Numbered from the stretch's first letter, positions 49,248-57,208 are shown. The stretch: DNA of 64,000 nucleotides from Clostridium sulfidigenes (GCF_000732635.1 NZ_JPMD01000013.1:50491-114490); one strand, 5' to 3'. Notes: a model not told the origin generated them from the letters alone. Program-made: numbers and translations.

Positions 49248-50084
49248 TTAATTACTTTTTCTTATAAATTCATTACAAAAGTTTGAAAAATTATCAGTAA
49301 AACTTTTTCTAGCATTTGTTTCAAAAATCATCTTATTATTTAATAAGCCCTTTGAATAATTCTCCGTAGCTAAAATCTCACTTTGAAAAACATTACTATG
49401 TTCTCTCATTATCTGAGCCTTAACCTTATCCATATATTTCAAATCATCATTAATCATATTAAAAACTATTCCTAAAACTTCTACATTATTATTTTTATTT
49501 ACACTGTTATGCTGCTTAATTTTTCCTAGTAATAACGGAATTCCTCTTGCTGAAAAAGGATCAGGTTTTACTGGAATTAATACATAATTGCTTGCTCTTA
49601 ATGAATTATTAGTTAATACAGAATAAGTTGGACTACAATCAATTAATATATAATCATACGCTTCTTTCTTGTTTGCTAACAATAATTCTAATCGCTCCTC
49701 TATGGCACCTCCACCAGTTCTCTCTAAAACCTTAGAAAGTTCAAGCTCTGATGCAACTAAGTCAATTCTACCTCCACCATCAAAATTTCTAACATTAGTA
49801 GTCAAATCACTTAATGTTAATAGTTTAGGATTTCTTTTAGTTATTGGCCCTACAATTCTATCTATATCTGTAAATATTTCAGATATCACTTTTCTATCAT
49901 CTAACATTTTATCATACTGTTCATACTCTAGATATGCACTACTAGCATTTGCCTGTGGGTCAAAGTCTATTATTAATACTCTTTTATTTAACTCTGACGC
50001 TAAGTAATATGCTAAATTTATTGTTATGGTTGTTTTACCAACCCCACCTTTCATATTTATTATTGACGTTACCTTACATGCCAT
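49248..50084 (-). CDS. ParA/Soj-family ATPase
   Basis: A 278-residue deviant-Walker ATPase. KGGVGKTT (residues about 11-18) is the ParA-type Walker A with signature Lys; Walker A' lies at VLIIDFDPQANAS and Walker B at YILIDCSPTYSVLTNNSL. No N-terminal DNA-binding domain, so type Ib-like or non-partition. The second ATG is the start, since the first is out of frame and stops at once. No parB or centromere repeats lie near. As the first gene of a three-gene operon between two tmRNA-end copies, it may be a maintenance or defence module rather than a plasmid partition system. Confidence 0.92.
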   Translation of the reverse strand: MACKVTSIINMKGGVGKTTITINLAYYLASELNKRVLIIDFDPQANASSAYLEYEQYDKMLDDRKVISEIFTDIDRIVGPITKRNPKLLTLSDLTTNVRNFDGGGRIDLVASELELSKVLERTGGGAIEERLELLLANKKEAYDYILIDCSPTYSVLTNNSLRASNYVLIPVKPDPFSARGIPLLLGKIKQHNSVNKNNNVEVLGIVFNMINDDLKYMDKVKAQIMREHSNVFQSEILATENYSKGLLNNKMIFETNARKSFTDNFSNFCNEFIRKSN

Positions 50085-50195
50085 CCATTTATCCCCCTCT
50101 GTTAAAACTTACTTTAATATATATTTTAATACTATTATTATACCATATAAGATAATACTACCTCCTAATTAATATGTATTTTTAGTTATAAAAAC

Positions 50196-50228
50196 AGCAT
50201 TAGGCAACTTATATCAACGCCTAATGCT
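50196..50228. terminator. Terminator-like hairpin
   Basis: An AGCATTAGGC/GCCTAATGCT stem with a 13-base loop lies in the 411-bp gap upstream of the ParA operon. It has A-rich flank on the left, so it could end transcription from the right-hand genes. Nothing else except tmRNA-end copy 6 is recognisable in this gap. Confidence 0.5.
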
Positions 50229-50290
50229 ATAAACCTCATTTACTTATGGCACGGTTCACAATAAGTTATTCTAACTTATACATAGGAAAA

Positions 50291-50340
50291 AACCCACGAC
50301 TAATCAAATTAGTCGTGGGTTTCATGGTGGAAGCGAGGGG
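50291..50340 (-). repeat. tmRNA 3'-end copy with terminator hairpin (copy 6)
   Basis: An AACCCACGACTA/TAGTCGTGGGTT hairpin is followed by TTCATGGTGGAAGCGAGGGG. Apart from one base (C to T in the acceptor strand) the minus strand matches the tmRNA 3' exon from CCCC through CCA into TGAAA and the CCACGAC stem. It is the best-preserved copy and shares flanking GTCAC with copy 5. Confidence 0.75.
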
Positions 50341-50495
50341 TGACCTTTAAAACCCACTACTTACTTTATATTTATACTTCATTGACATAATTTTATATAA
50401 CCTTTTTCACAACAGTATATTTAGTTATTCTAAAATCCCTAAATAAACAAAACAAATGTTTCCCCGTTCTTATTTTAAGACTTCTCTTATTAAAT

Positions 50496-51623
50496 CTATG
50501 ATTTATTTTTAATAAAATATCCATCTTTACTTTTCTCAATCCATTGATTTTCTAATAGTAAATTAATTTTTCTACTTGCAGTAGCTTTAGAAATTTCAAG
50601 ATTATTTGCAATTTCCCCCAATGTAACATTAGAATCACGTTCTATCATCTCAAGTATCATTTTGTCCATTTCGCTAAGTGTTATTTGTTCACCATATTGA
50701 TAAAGTTCTAATCTTTTTTGATTCCATAAATCTTCATTATCCTTATTCTGATATACATCATATAGCTTTTGGTATAAACTTTTTAATTCCTCAAAAATAA
50801 TAGGGTTTACTTTTTCATCATCTAAGCTGTGTACTAAAGCATTTCTATACCTTCTTAATTCATCAATTTTATTATAAATATTCCGATTTATAATTTTTCT
50901 CATGCCAAGAATTTCCAAGGCCTGTATAATCTGAATATGTTTTTTCTTATAATCTACATATTTGTAGCTAACTGTTAATTTTAATTCCTGATTCATTAAT
51001 TCTGTGGCATATCCAATTATTAATGACTCTAATCGATTATAATAAGCCACAAATGGTTTAAAGTCTTTATCTATACCGCCATATTCTTTCTCTATATTTT
51101 TCAATTCCTCTTTGCTTAAATTAGAAAGTGCATTTGGATTCAACAACGAACATCCAAAATAAAGAAACAATACAATACTACCAATACATAATAATGTTGA
51201 TTGATTAAGAAGTATAGGTATTGTTTTACTTGAAATTTCATAATATAAACTTAATGTAAATAGGCAAGATATAATTGTTATTGCACACATAAATGACAAG
51301 ATAATAATATTATTAAAATATTTATGGCGTAGTATTTCTACACTATCAGCTAATTGCTCATCTTTACTACCAACTTCTTTAAGTTTTGGATCAATGATTG
51401 CATAAGCAGCTAACACTAATCCAAAAAGTCCAGCAATTACTTGTGCCATAGTTGACATCAAATAAAGAATCTGATTTTCATTCAATAATATATGAGGTTT
51501 GATACAAAAAGATAAACTTGCATTTAATAATAAAATAATAGAAAGTCCCGCTATCTTTGTACGCAGTTTACATTCTTTAAAATAATTCTTTAATTTTAAT
51601 ATTCGTACTTGCATAAATTTCAT
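50496..51623 (-). CDS. Membrane protein with HEPN-type motif and C-terminal winged helix
   Basis: A 375-residue protein with four transmembrane helices in two pairs (about 22-80 and 100-165), a cytoplasmic helical domain containing RNALVH (R-x4-H, about residue 265) in the context ELRRYRNALVHSLDDE, and a C-terminal winged helix-turn-helix (TLGEIANNLEISKATASRKINLL). The R-x4-H motif is the HEPN RNase signature. HEPN fused to a membrane anchor and DNA-binding domain would be an unusual effector. It is separated from the ABC operon upstream by the group II relic. I do not know a characterised homologue. Confidence 0.75.
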   Translation of the reverse strand: MKFMQVRILKLKNYFKECKLRTKIAGLSIILLLNASLSFCIKPHILLNENQILYLMSTMAQVIAGLFGLVLAAYAIIDPKLKEVGSKDEQLADSVEILRHKYFNNIIILSFMCAITIISCLFTLSLYYEISSKTIPILLNQSTLLCIGSIVLFLYFGCSLLNPNALSNLSKEELKNIEKEYGGIDKDFKPFVAYYNRLESLIIGYATELMNQELKLTVSYKYVDYKKKHIQIIQALEILGMRKIINRNIYNKIDELRRYRNALVHSLDDEKVNPIIFEELKSLYQKLYDVYQNKDNEDLWNQKRLELYQYGEQITLSEMDKMILEMIERDSNVTLGEIANNLEISKATASRKINLLLENQWIEKSKDGYFIKNKS

Positions 51624-51998
51624 AATTCCCCCCGTAAATTCTTATGTTTTTGAAAAATCAACTTAATACTATTAGATATGTCTTTTAAATTTTTGATTAT
51701 TACATCTTACATTTCAATGTATTTCTGAAATTTATTTATTATATTAGCCTTTATGAATCTAAGAGTATCCCTATTTAATCCACAACTCAATATTATCATA
51801 TCACTTACTTTTTTAAATTAATTTCACTTAACTTAAAATTCTTAATAACATTAATAAATGCAGCTTTAACGACATAACAGCCCTTATTAAGATATTATAA
51901 GGACTGTTTCAATAAGTTTATGCACTATGCCTATACCTCTTGAATAAAGTAACTTTTTTGCAGATGACCTAATCTTAAAGGCTTCATAATCCTTTAAA
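51624..51998. other. Non-coding stretch
   Basis: AT-rich and with no convincing gene. One imperfect hairpin (CAG-CCTTAT / ATAAGG-CTG, about 51878-51906) sits just past the 3' boundary of the group II relic. It also contains the promoter region of the membrane-HEPN gene. Confidence 0.5.
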
Positions 51999-52335
51999 AT
52001 CGAGGTAAATAATTATGTATCTACCGACCCACCACCATACTTACGATTCCTTATACGGCGGTTTCTCAGCTTATGCTCTTACAGTTTTAGAATAATCCAA
52101 GAAAAATGTATATCCTGCAGCTCTTAACTTCCTATCGGTTATAGTACAGTTTAGTATTTGGCTATTCGCCAGTAGCCTTTTCTTGTGCACGAATACTTTT
52201 TAGCATTATTGTAGTTTAATCCAAGTTTTCTAAGCATTTTATATCTTGTTTTTACTTTCTTCCATCTCTTCCAAACGTACATACCTAATCTTCGCCAAAG
52301 CCATTGGTCAGTAGCAACAAGTATACCTTAAATAA
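51999..52335 (-). mobile_element. 3'-terminal relic of a group II intron
   Basis: The minus strand encodes the last part of a group II intron maturase: DQWLWRRLGMYVWKRWKKVK followed by RYKMLRKLGL and CTRKGYWRIA, then, after a frameshift, TDRKLRAAGYTFFLDYSKTVRA and a stop at 52071. This is the X/HNH-proximal C-terminal end typical of these reverse transcriptases. Right after comes a domain V-like hairpin (ACCGCCGTAT ... ATGGTGGT) and a domain VI-like stem ending near CTCGAT at about 52000. The reverse transcriptase domain and the 5' part are missing, so it is dead. Confidence 0.8.
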
Positions 52336-52416
52336 AAGGCAGTTTAACAACTCACTTTTTTAAAATTCTTACTACTAGCTTAGATATTTTGAACAATTAG
52401 TACCACGTTTAGATAT

Positions 52417-54349
52417 TTAAATTTCATTTTTACTTAAATCTATAAGCCCATTTTTACTAATGGTCTTTTTCTTGGTATCTTCATTTCTAAAGATATATTT
52501 GATATATTTTTTTTCCTCTGCTGGTGGTGTATTGTCTACTATAATAATTTGACTCTGTTTTGATATAATCTTTAGTAATTCATATAAGTTTTTATATAAT
52601 TCTTCATCCATAACCTCAAACTTTTCATCTTTATCAGTATAGATAGATTTATATGCTCCAAGATATTTTCCAATTGTATCGAGCATTAGTATGTTAGGAT
52701 GGTTTAAGCCAAATTCCTCAAACGCGTTTTGCGTCATAAGTATAGCACCTATAAATGCAATTTGAATGCAAACCAAAACTCCGCCACTATCATGTTCAAA
52801 AACACTAGCCTCATCATAATATGCTACATAATCTTCTTTAGATATGTATGTTTTATCTTTTTCTATTGAGTACCCTAGTGCATCAAGTAAGGTTATATAA
52901 GAATCATTTATTTTTTCTAATATGTTATCTTTAAATTTTATATCTTTTAACAGAGAATTTAGACTCTCATTAAGATTATCTAGTAGGCTTTGTCTACGCT
53001 CTCGCTCTTTTTCTTTCTCATCAACCTTATTATAAATTTTCACTACTTCTGAAAATGCTGAAATATTCTTTCTAGCCTCTTCAATAAGTATATTAATATT
53101 TTCAATTTCAGCTATATATGGTAACTCAACTTCATCATTTTTCTTATATTTTTCAGCTGCCTTCTGAAGAAATTGCTCCTTTGACTGCAAATACTTTTTT
53201 TCACATATAAGTTCTTCCTTATCTTTCTCTATACCATCAATTAAATTTGTTAACATTAGTATTTTTTCATTTAGCTCATGATCCACATTAGATAATATAG
53301 TTTCATTTATATTAGAATATTTTATGCTTACTACTTTTGAATTACATAACGGACACTGTAGTTCATGCTTTATTTCCTCTAAATGAAAGTTAGCCTCTTT
53401 CGTGGCTTCAATTTCTTTTTTTTTCTTTAATATATGTATTTAATAATTGCTTCTTTGCGCTTAAATCAAGTTCTAAATCATTTATATCCTTATTTATACT
53501 TCCTACCTTATCTATAATATCTCTTATATCCCCTATTATTTGTTTATATACTGGACTAACTTCACCTTTCTTTTTCTTTATATCATTAATAAAATTCTCT
53601 TTTTTAATAATTAGGTTATCCAACTTTTCCTGCTCAAATGTCCTTTTAATTTTAGTATCTTCTAAAGTCATAAAATCCGATTCACTTAAATATGTTTTTA
53701 AACCTGAGACAATTTTACCTATGTTATTTACTTCACTGGTTTCTTCTACAATTTTTTCTTTAATGCCTTCCTTATCTTCAACAATAAAATTTGTTATTAA
53801 CTCAAAGGTAGGCCTATTCTTTCTAGCTTTATTTTCTACGTTATTCTTTAAAAAATTGTTTGTACCTAAATCGTGCTGATCTATATAAACAAACCTAAAA
53901 ATATCCCTAATGCTGATTGTCTCTAATTGTCTATCAGGGCTGTTTCTTTTATGTCTTAATATTTTGCATGAAGGCATACCTAATAAATCTAATATAAAAT
54001 TACTAAATGCACCTTTATCAATAACCTTAGGGGTAAAATCTGCAATTCGATTTAATTCACAAAAGTATATATAAAACTTAGAGCTGGCTTTTTTCAAGTT
54101 TCTCCTAAATGTATATATTTTCCCGCTTATTTCAATCTCTAGAAAGACTTTATCGCAATATAAGTCTAGAGCTTTTTGAACCTTTAAATTAATTTTCCCT
54201 TTACCAAAAATATAATCAATTAATCTTAATACTAATGATTTTCCTGAATAAATATCTCCAGCTATAATATTAAGCCCTCTATCAAATTGGAGAGTTCTCC
54301 TATAATGCTCACCTTCTACTCTTAATTTACTTACATAAATTCCTTTCAT
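52417..54349 (-). pseudogene. Rad50-like ABC ATPase of an ABC-3C-type system, frameshifted as read
   Basis: The 5' part (313 codons, 54349-53408) has the SMC/Rad50-like N-terminus with Walker A GDIYSGKS (residues 31-38) and a coiled coil. The 3' part (from 53286) has another coiled coil, then an ABC signature-like HDSGGVLVCIQ, Walker B HPNILMLDTIGKYLG and switch strand IIIVDNTPP. The 120-bp region between contains, in the second part's frame, KEIEATKEANFHLEE and a CPLC zinc-hook-like motif. Deleting one A from an A9 run near 53421-53429 fuses all of it to about 640 residues, the size expected for DUF3732-type ABC-3C ATPases. Its start overlaps the preceding gene's stop (ATGA). Confidence 0.82.
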
Positions 54350-54807
54350 AAAACCTCACCTACAAACTGTTTATAATATTGCTTTTTATACTTAAGCGTA
54401 GTAGAACTGACTTTTATCTTTTCCTTCAAATCAACAAAATATGGTCCTTGCAAGTCGCTTACCATCTTTTTTCCCCTATCAGTTACTATTATTGATATTT
54501 CAGAAAGATTCTTACTACTATTACTGTCTAAACTAATAAGGTCACTGTTAGCGAGATAAATCAATAGTTCTTTCAATGTCTTATCTATTTTAAAATAATT
54601 ATATTGAAACTCCTTTTTATCATACTTAGGTTCAGCCTTTTCACTAAAACTTGTTAGAGATAATATATAGTAAAATAAGCATTCGTAAATATTTATCTTC
54701 TTTTTCCTAAGTGTAAGAATATATGCAGTTACGAGTAAGTTCATAGTTAACAATTTTTTATTTTCAAAAACTAATTTTATGGAAACTGGCAAATCTACGC
54801 TACTCAT
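54346..54807 (-). CDS. Probable middle component of the ABC-3C-like operon
   Basis: A 153-residue protein, all-helical with beta tips, consistent with a winged-helix-like domain (KTLKELLIYLANSDLISLDS, then IIVTDRGKKMVSDL). It overlaps both neighbours by a few bases (ATGA-type junctions), so it is translated with them. Its size, place directly before the ABC ATPase and wHTH-like character match the so-called middle components of ABC-three-component conflict systems. I do not identify a specific subfamily. Confidence 0.6.
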   Translation of the reverse strand: MSSVDLPVSIKLVFENKKLLTMNLLVTAYILTLRKKKINIYECLFYYILSLTSFSEKAEPKYDKKEFQYNYFKIDKTLKELLIYLANSDLISLDSNSSKNLSEISIIVTDRGKKMVSDLQGPYFVDLKEKIKVSSTTLKYKKQYYKQFVGEVL

Positions 54808-55132
54808 TTATATCTACCTCTCCCCAGAACACATCTCTTTTTCCATCATTAGCTAATATATGAATTATTCCAGTTTTTTGAACAGATTTAGGCTGTACAT
54901 AAAGGTTTAAACTACTGAAGTTATGGTCTGATAGATTATCCATTACTTCCTCAACGAGCTTTTGGCTGTTCTTATTTTTTCTATACATTCTATATCTGAT
55001 ATCTGAATATACATTGTAACAGGCGCTAAATGTATCCTCTACTACTTCAATAGGTAAATTATATTTTTCTAACTTTCTTATATAACCATCGGCATAAAAA
55101 AAAAGTCTTTTTACTATATCCGATTGTCTCAT
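54800..55132 (-). CDS. Small protein of the SIR2/ABC operon
   Basis: A 110-residue protein I do not recognise. It is helical at first (DIVKRLFFYADGYIRKLEKYNLPIE) and beta-rich at the end (SLNLYVQPKSVQKTGIIHIL). In ABC-3C systems a C-terminal adaptor is usually fused to the effector; here a separate gene between SIR2 and the middle component could carry that role. Its ATG overlaps the TGA that would end a -1 frameshifted SIR2 product, and no ribosome binding site precedes it, which implies translational coupling. Confidence 0.65.
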   Translation of the reverse strand: MRQSDIVKRLFFYADGYIRKLEKYNLPIEVVEDTFSACYNVYSDIRYRMYRKNKNSQKLVEEVMDNLSDHNFSSLNLYVQPKSVQKTGIIHILANDGKRDVFWGEVDINE

Positions 55133-55214
55133 TGTCTATTTCTTCTTTTTTTAGTTTTTTTTACAAAAAGCGCTCCTTCCAACTTTTTAAGTTCATCTTT
55201 AGTCGGAGGAGCTT

Positions 55215-56063
55215 CTAAAAATTTCCGCTCACCTCATTAGAATTAATAGCATTCAAAATCTCTCTGATTGCTACAATGTGCTCTTGTGAATTATTTATAT
55301 CCACCACAGTATATCCAATTACTGTTAAATTATATTCATCCATAAACTTACGTCTTATTTCATCTGTCGGATTTGCTAGCAATATGTAATGATAGTCATT
55401 AAATATGTAGTTATACTTTTTCATTAAATATTCAATGTATATATCAGAATAAGAAAACCCTAAAAATAGAAAAGTATACCCACTTCTAAAAAAGTTAAAA
55501 AGCGCCACATACTTTTCGTCTGAATATACCTCATCATATTTCGTTTTTCCTAACACAATCGATCCTGGCTTGGACAAAATTCCGTGTAAATGAACAATTC
55601 TTTTTCCATCCTTCTCCATAGCCAAATCTTGTGTACTGTTGTCTGAATCACTTAGTACTACAGGTTGAAATCCACTTTTCATATTGTTTGCTAAGTAATT
55701 ATCATAATTAGTTGTTAGATAATGAGGGGCATTCAAATTAGCTAAGTCTGAATAATTATGATCAATAGCTTCCTTCTCTTGTTTCTTAATTATATCTACA
55801 ACAGTTTTCTGAATATAAAAGTCATTTTTAAAACTAAACTTTTTAATTGATTCCATTGCATCCCAATATCTTTTATTACTTACCTCTTGCTGAATCATAT
55901 CTTTTATGTCTGTATCACCTATTAAATCTTCACTTAGCATTGAAATCAATTTGTCCCAGTTAGGGATGTTAAATGGAGCAGATAATCCCGCTCCTATAAA
56001 TGGAATCATTCTTTTTTCAGCATGAATTCTTCTCAATTTTCTAATATCGCTTGAAATATTCAA
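55215..56063 (-). CDS. SIR2-like domain protein (probable NADase effector)
   Basis: A 282-residue protein of the SIR2_2 type: GAGLSAPFNIPNW (residues 24 on, NAD-binding), YLTTNYDNYL, the catalytic HLHG and FLFLGFSYSD. In defence systems such domains deplete NAD+ to abort phage infection. It is the first gene of the operon SIR2, small protein, middle component, ABC ATPase. The annotated stop (TAG at 55215) is immediately preceded by AAATTTTT. A -1 slip or one extra T gives LEAPPTKDELKKLEGALFV and a basic tail ending at 55129, overlapping the next start, so a longer product is possible. Confidence 0.9.
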   Translation of the reverse strand: MNISSDIRKLRRIHAEKRMIPFIGAGLSAPFNIPNWDKLISMLSEDLIGDTDIKDMIQQEVSNKRYWDAMESIKKFSFKNDFYIQKTVVDIIKKQEKEAIDHNYSDLANLNAPHYLTTNYDNYLANNMKSGFQPVVLSDSDNSTQDLAMEKDGKRIVHLHGILSKPGSIVLGKTKYDEVYSDEKYVALFNFFRSGYTFLFLGFSYSDIYIEYLMKKYNYIFNDYHYILLANPTDEIRRKFMDEYNLTVIGYTVVDINNSQEHIVAIREILNAINSNEVSGNF

Positions 56064-56460
56064 AGAAATACCTCCTATAATTATAAAATTAACTCTACTT
56101 ATATTTATAATACTATTTTATATACTGATATTTCAAATATTTTCTATATTTAGCCTTTTTATTTACAATTATATCATACAATTTACTTTTTCACACATTT
56201 ATTACAAACACAAATAGATATTAGCTCACAACTGTAAGTCTAATATCTTATATAAGTTATTGCTATTTAATATTGTATCTTATCCAATAAATCTATTATT
56301 TTTATTTGCCATTTCTAAAATCCTACTACTATTTTAACCAACTCTCTATTCTTCATGTTAAATACAAACTTTATCCCTTTCATGAAATCTACAATATTGC
56401 TTTTAGAATTTGGTATGATAAGCATTACCTTTTGCAATTCTAAGATTCCTTACAAACGTG
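56064..56460. other. Non-coding stretch between SIR2 operon and tmRNA terminator
   Basis: AT-rich, with no reading frame that looks coding. It must contain the promoter of the SIR2/ABC operon (minus strand). No integrase gene or relic is visible although this is the position next to the attachment site. Confidence 0.5.
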
Positions 56461-56490
56461 AAAAATCCACGACATTCCTGTCGTGGATTT
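56461..56490 (-). terminator. Terminator of ssrA
   Basis: AAATCCACGACA and its complement with a four- to six-base loop, followed by a T-run on the minus strand, begin 3 bases after the CCA end. The CCACGAC stem recurs in four of the tmRNA-end copies. Confidence 0.85.
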
Positions 56491-56492
56491 CA

Positions 56493-57137
56493 TGGTGGAG
56501 GCGAGGGGACATATCCTTCCTACATCTCTGCAGGTATTGACTATATCTCTGTCCTATATTCTCCTTATTAAATTTTAATACTGTATAGGACACTTGGCGT
56601 ATTATAGAAGCATAGTTTAGTTTGATATCTTCTATCCTAGTATTCCATAGATTACTCCTTAGGAACCTATAAGTCGATACACGGCTGTTGAATTTCTTCA
56701 CATACCACTCGGTATTGCCGTCAGCACCATCTGTTACGGTTTCACCGATAAAGCCAAGTTTTCACTTAGAAATTACTCTCTAAGGCGACTCTTTTGAATC
56801 GAACCCCTGTCCGAAAGCCATTCCACATAAGCATCTCCGAGTGCAGTCTCTATTTTAACATTCCCTCCATAGAACCCCTAGAGACCGGGTTTCTACTTCA
56901 GTAGCTTCATAAATTCCGTTCCATGGTCAAAGCTTTCCATGGCTCGGTTCCCCACTAATCGGCGCCCTATCCTAAGCCGTGGGACTCAAAGGTAGGACGA
57001 GCGGCTATATTAAGCTGCTAATGCAAAATTGTCTTCTGCGTTTATCTTTAATCCCATAGTTTTTTAAAGCGGGCCCATGAGTTCCCTCTACTCGCTTCCT
57101 ATATGTCACGTACCCCCGTCGAAACCAGTACGCCCCC
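56493..57137 (-). ncRNA. ssrA: tmRNA (ssrA), interrupted by a group I intron in the T-loop
   Basis: The 5' end GGGGGCG pairs with CGCCUCC before the CCA end (one G-U pair). The 5' half has the conserved ACUGGUUUCGACGGGG. The tag reading frame (57039-57010) is GCA GAA GAC AAU UUU GCA UUA GCA GCU UAA, giving AEDNFALAA, as in clostridia. Pseudoknot-like segments follow. The T-arm is split: the 5' exon ends AGGGGUUCGAU (56798) and the 3' exon is UCCCCUCGCCUCCACCA (56509-56493). Joined they give GGGG-UUCGAUU-CCCC. The mature RNA is 357 nt. It rescues stalled ribosomes with SmpB, encoded 1 kb upstream. Confidence 0.97.
56510..56797 (-). ncRNA. Group I self-splicing intron in the tmRNA T-loop (288 nt)
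   Basis: The 5' splice site follows U in GAU, and the next bases UCAAAAGAGUC fold back to form P1 with the exon (G-C, A-U, U-G wobble at the splice site, U-A, C-G). The R strand CGACUUAUAGG (56676-56666) and S strand GAGAUAUAGUC (56549-56539) pair as P7; GAUAUAGUC is the classical S motif. The last intron base is G, followed by UCCCC. No endonuclease is encoded: the 83-codon frame in this segment shows no family motif. Splicing is required for a functional tRNA-like domain. Confidence 0.92.
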
Positions 57138-57147
57138 ATGTTAGGTA

Positions 57148-57208
57148 GTGGTAATTATTAGTGATTACCACGTATATTCATTATAAACAATATCAATCCT
57201 TATAGCAA
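57148..57208 (-). promoter_or_regulatory. ssrA promoter and 5' leader hairpin
   Basis: Minus strand: -35 TTGCTA (57208-57203), 17-bp spacer, -10 TATAAT (57185-57180). Transcription would start about 35 bases before mature tmRNA. The leader contains an exact hairpin GTGGTAAT/ATTACCAC (57171-57148), perhaps for 5' processing. Confidence 0.7.

Noticed and set aside
49248..50084. Plasmid partition locus or integrated plasmid
   Set aside because: A ParA ATPase alone, without ParB, centromere repeats, replication or transfer genes, does not support a plasmid origin.
4419..56509. Intact prophage or integrative conjugative element explaining the repeats
   Set aside because: No integrase, relaxase, conjugation or phage structural gene is present between the copies.
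56450..56701. An 83-codon minus-strand frame running through the intron and the tmRNA 3' exon
   Set aside because: It overlaps the intron core, the CCA end and the terminator, has no family motif, and is explained by the structured RNA.
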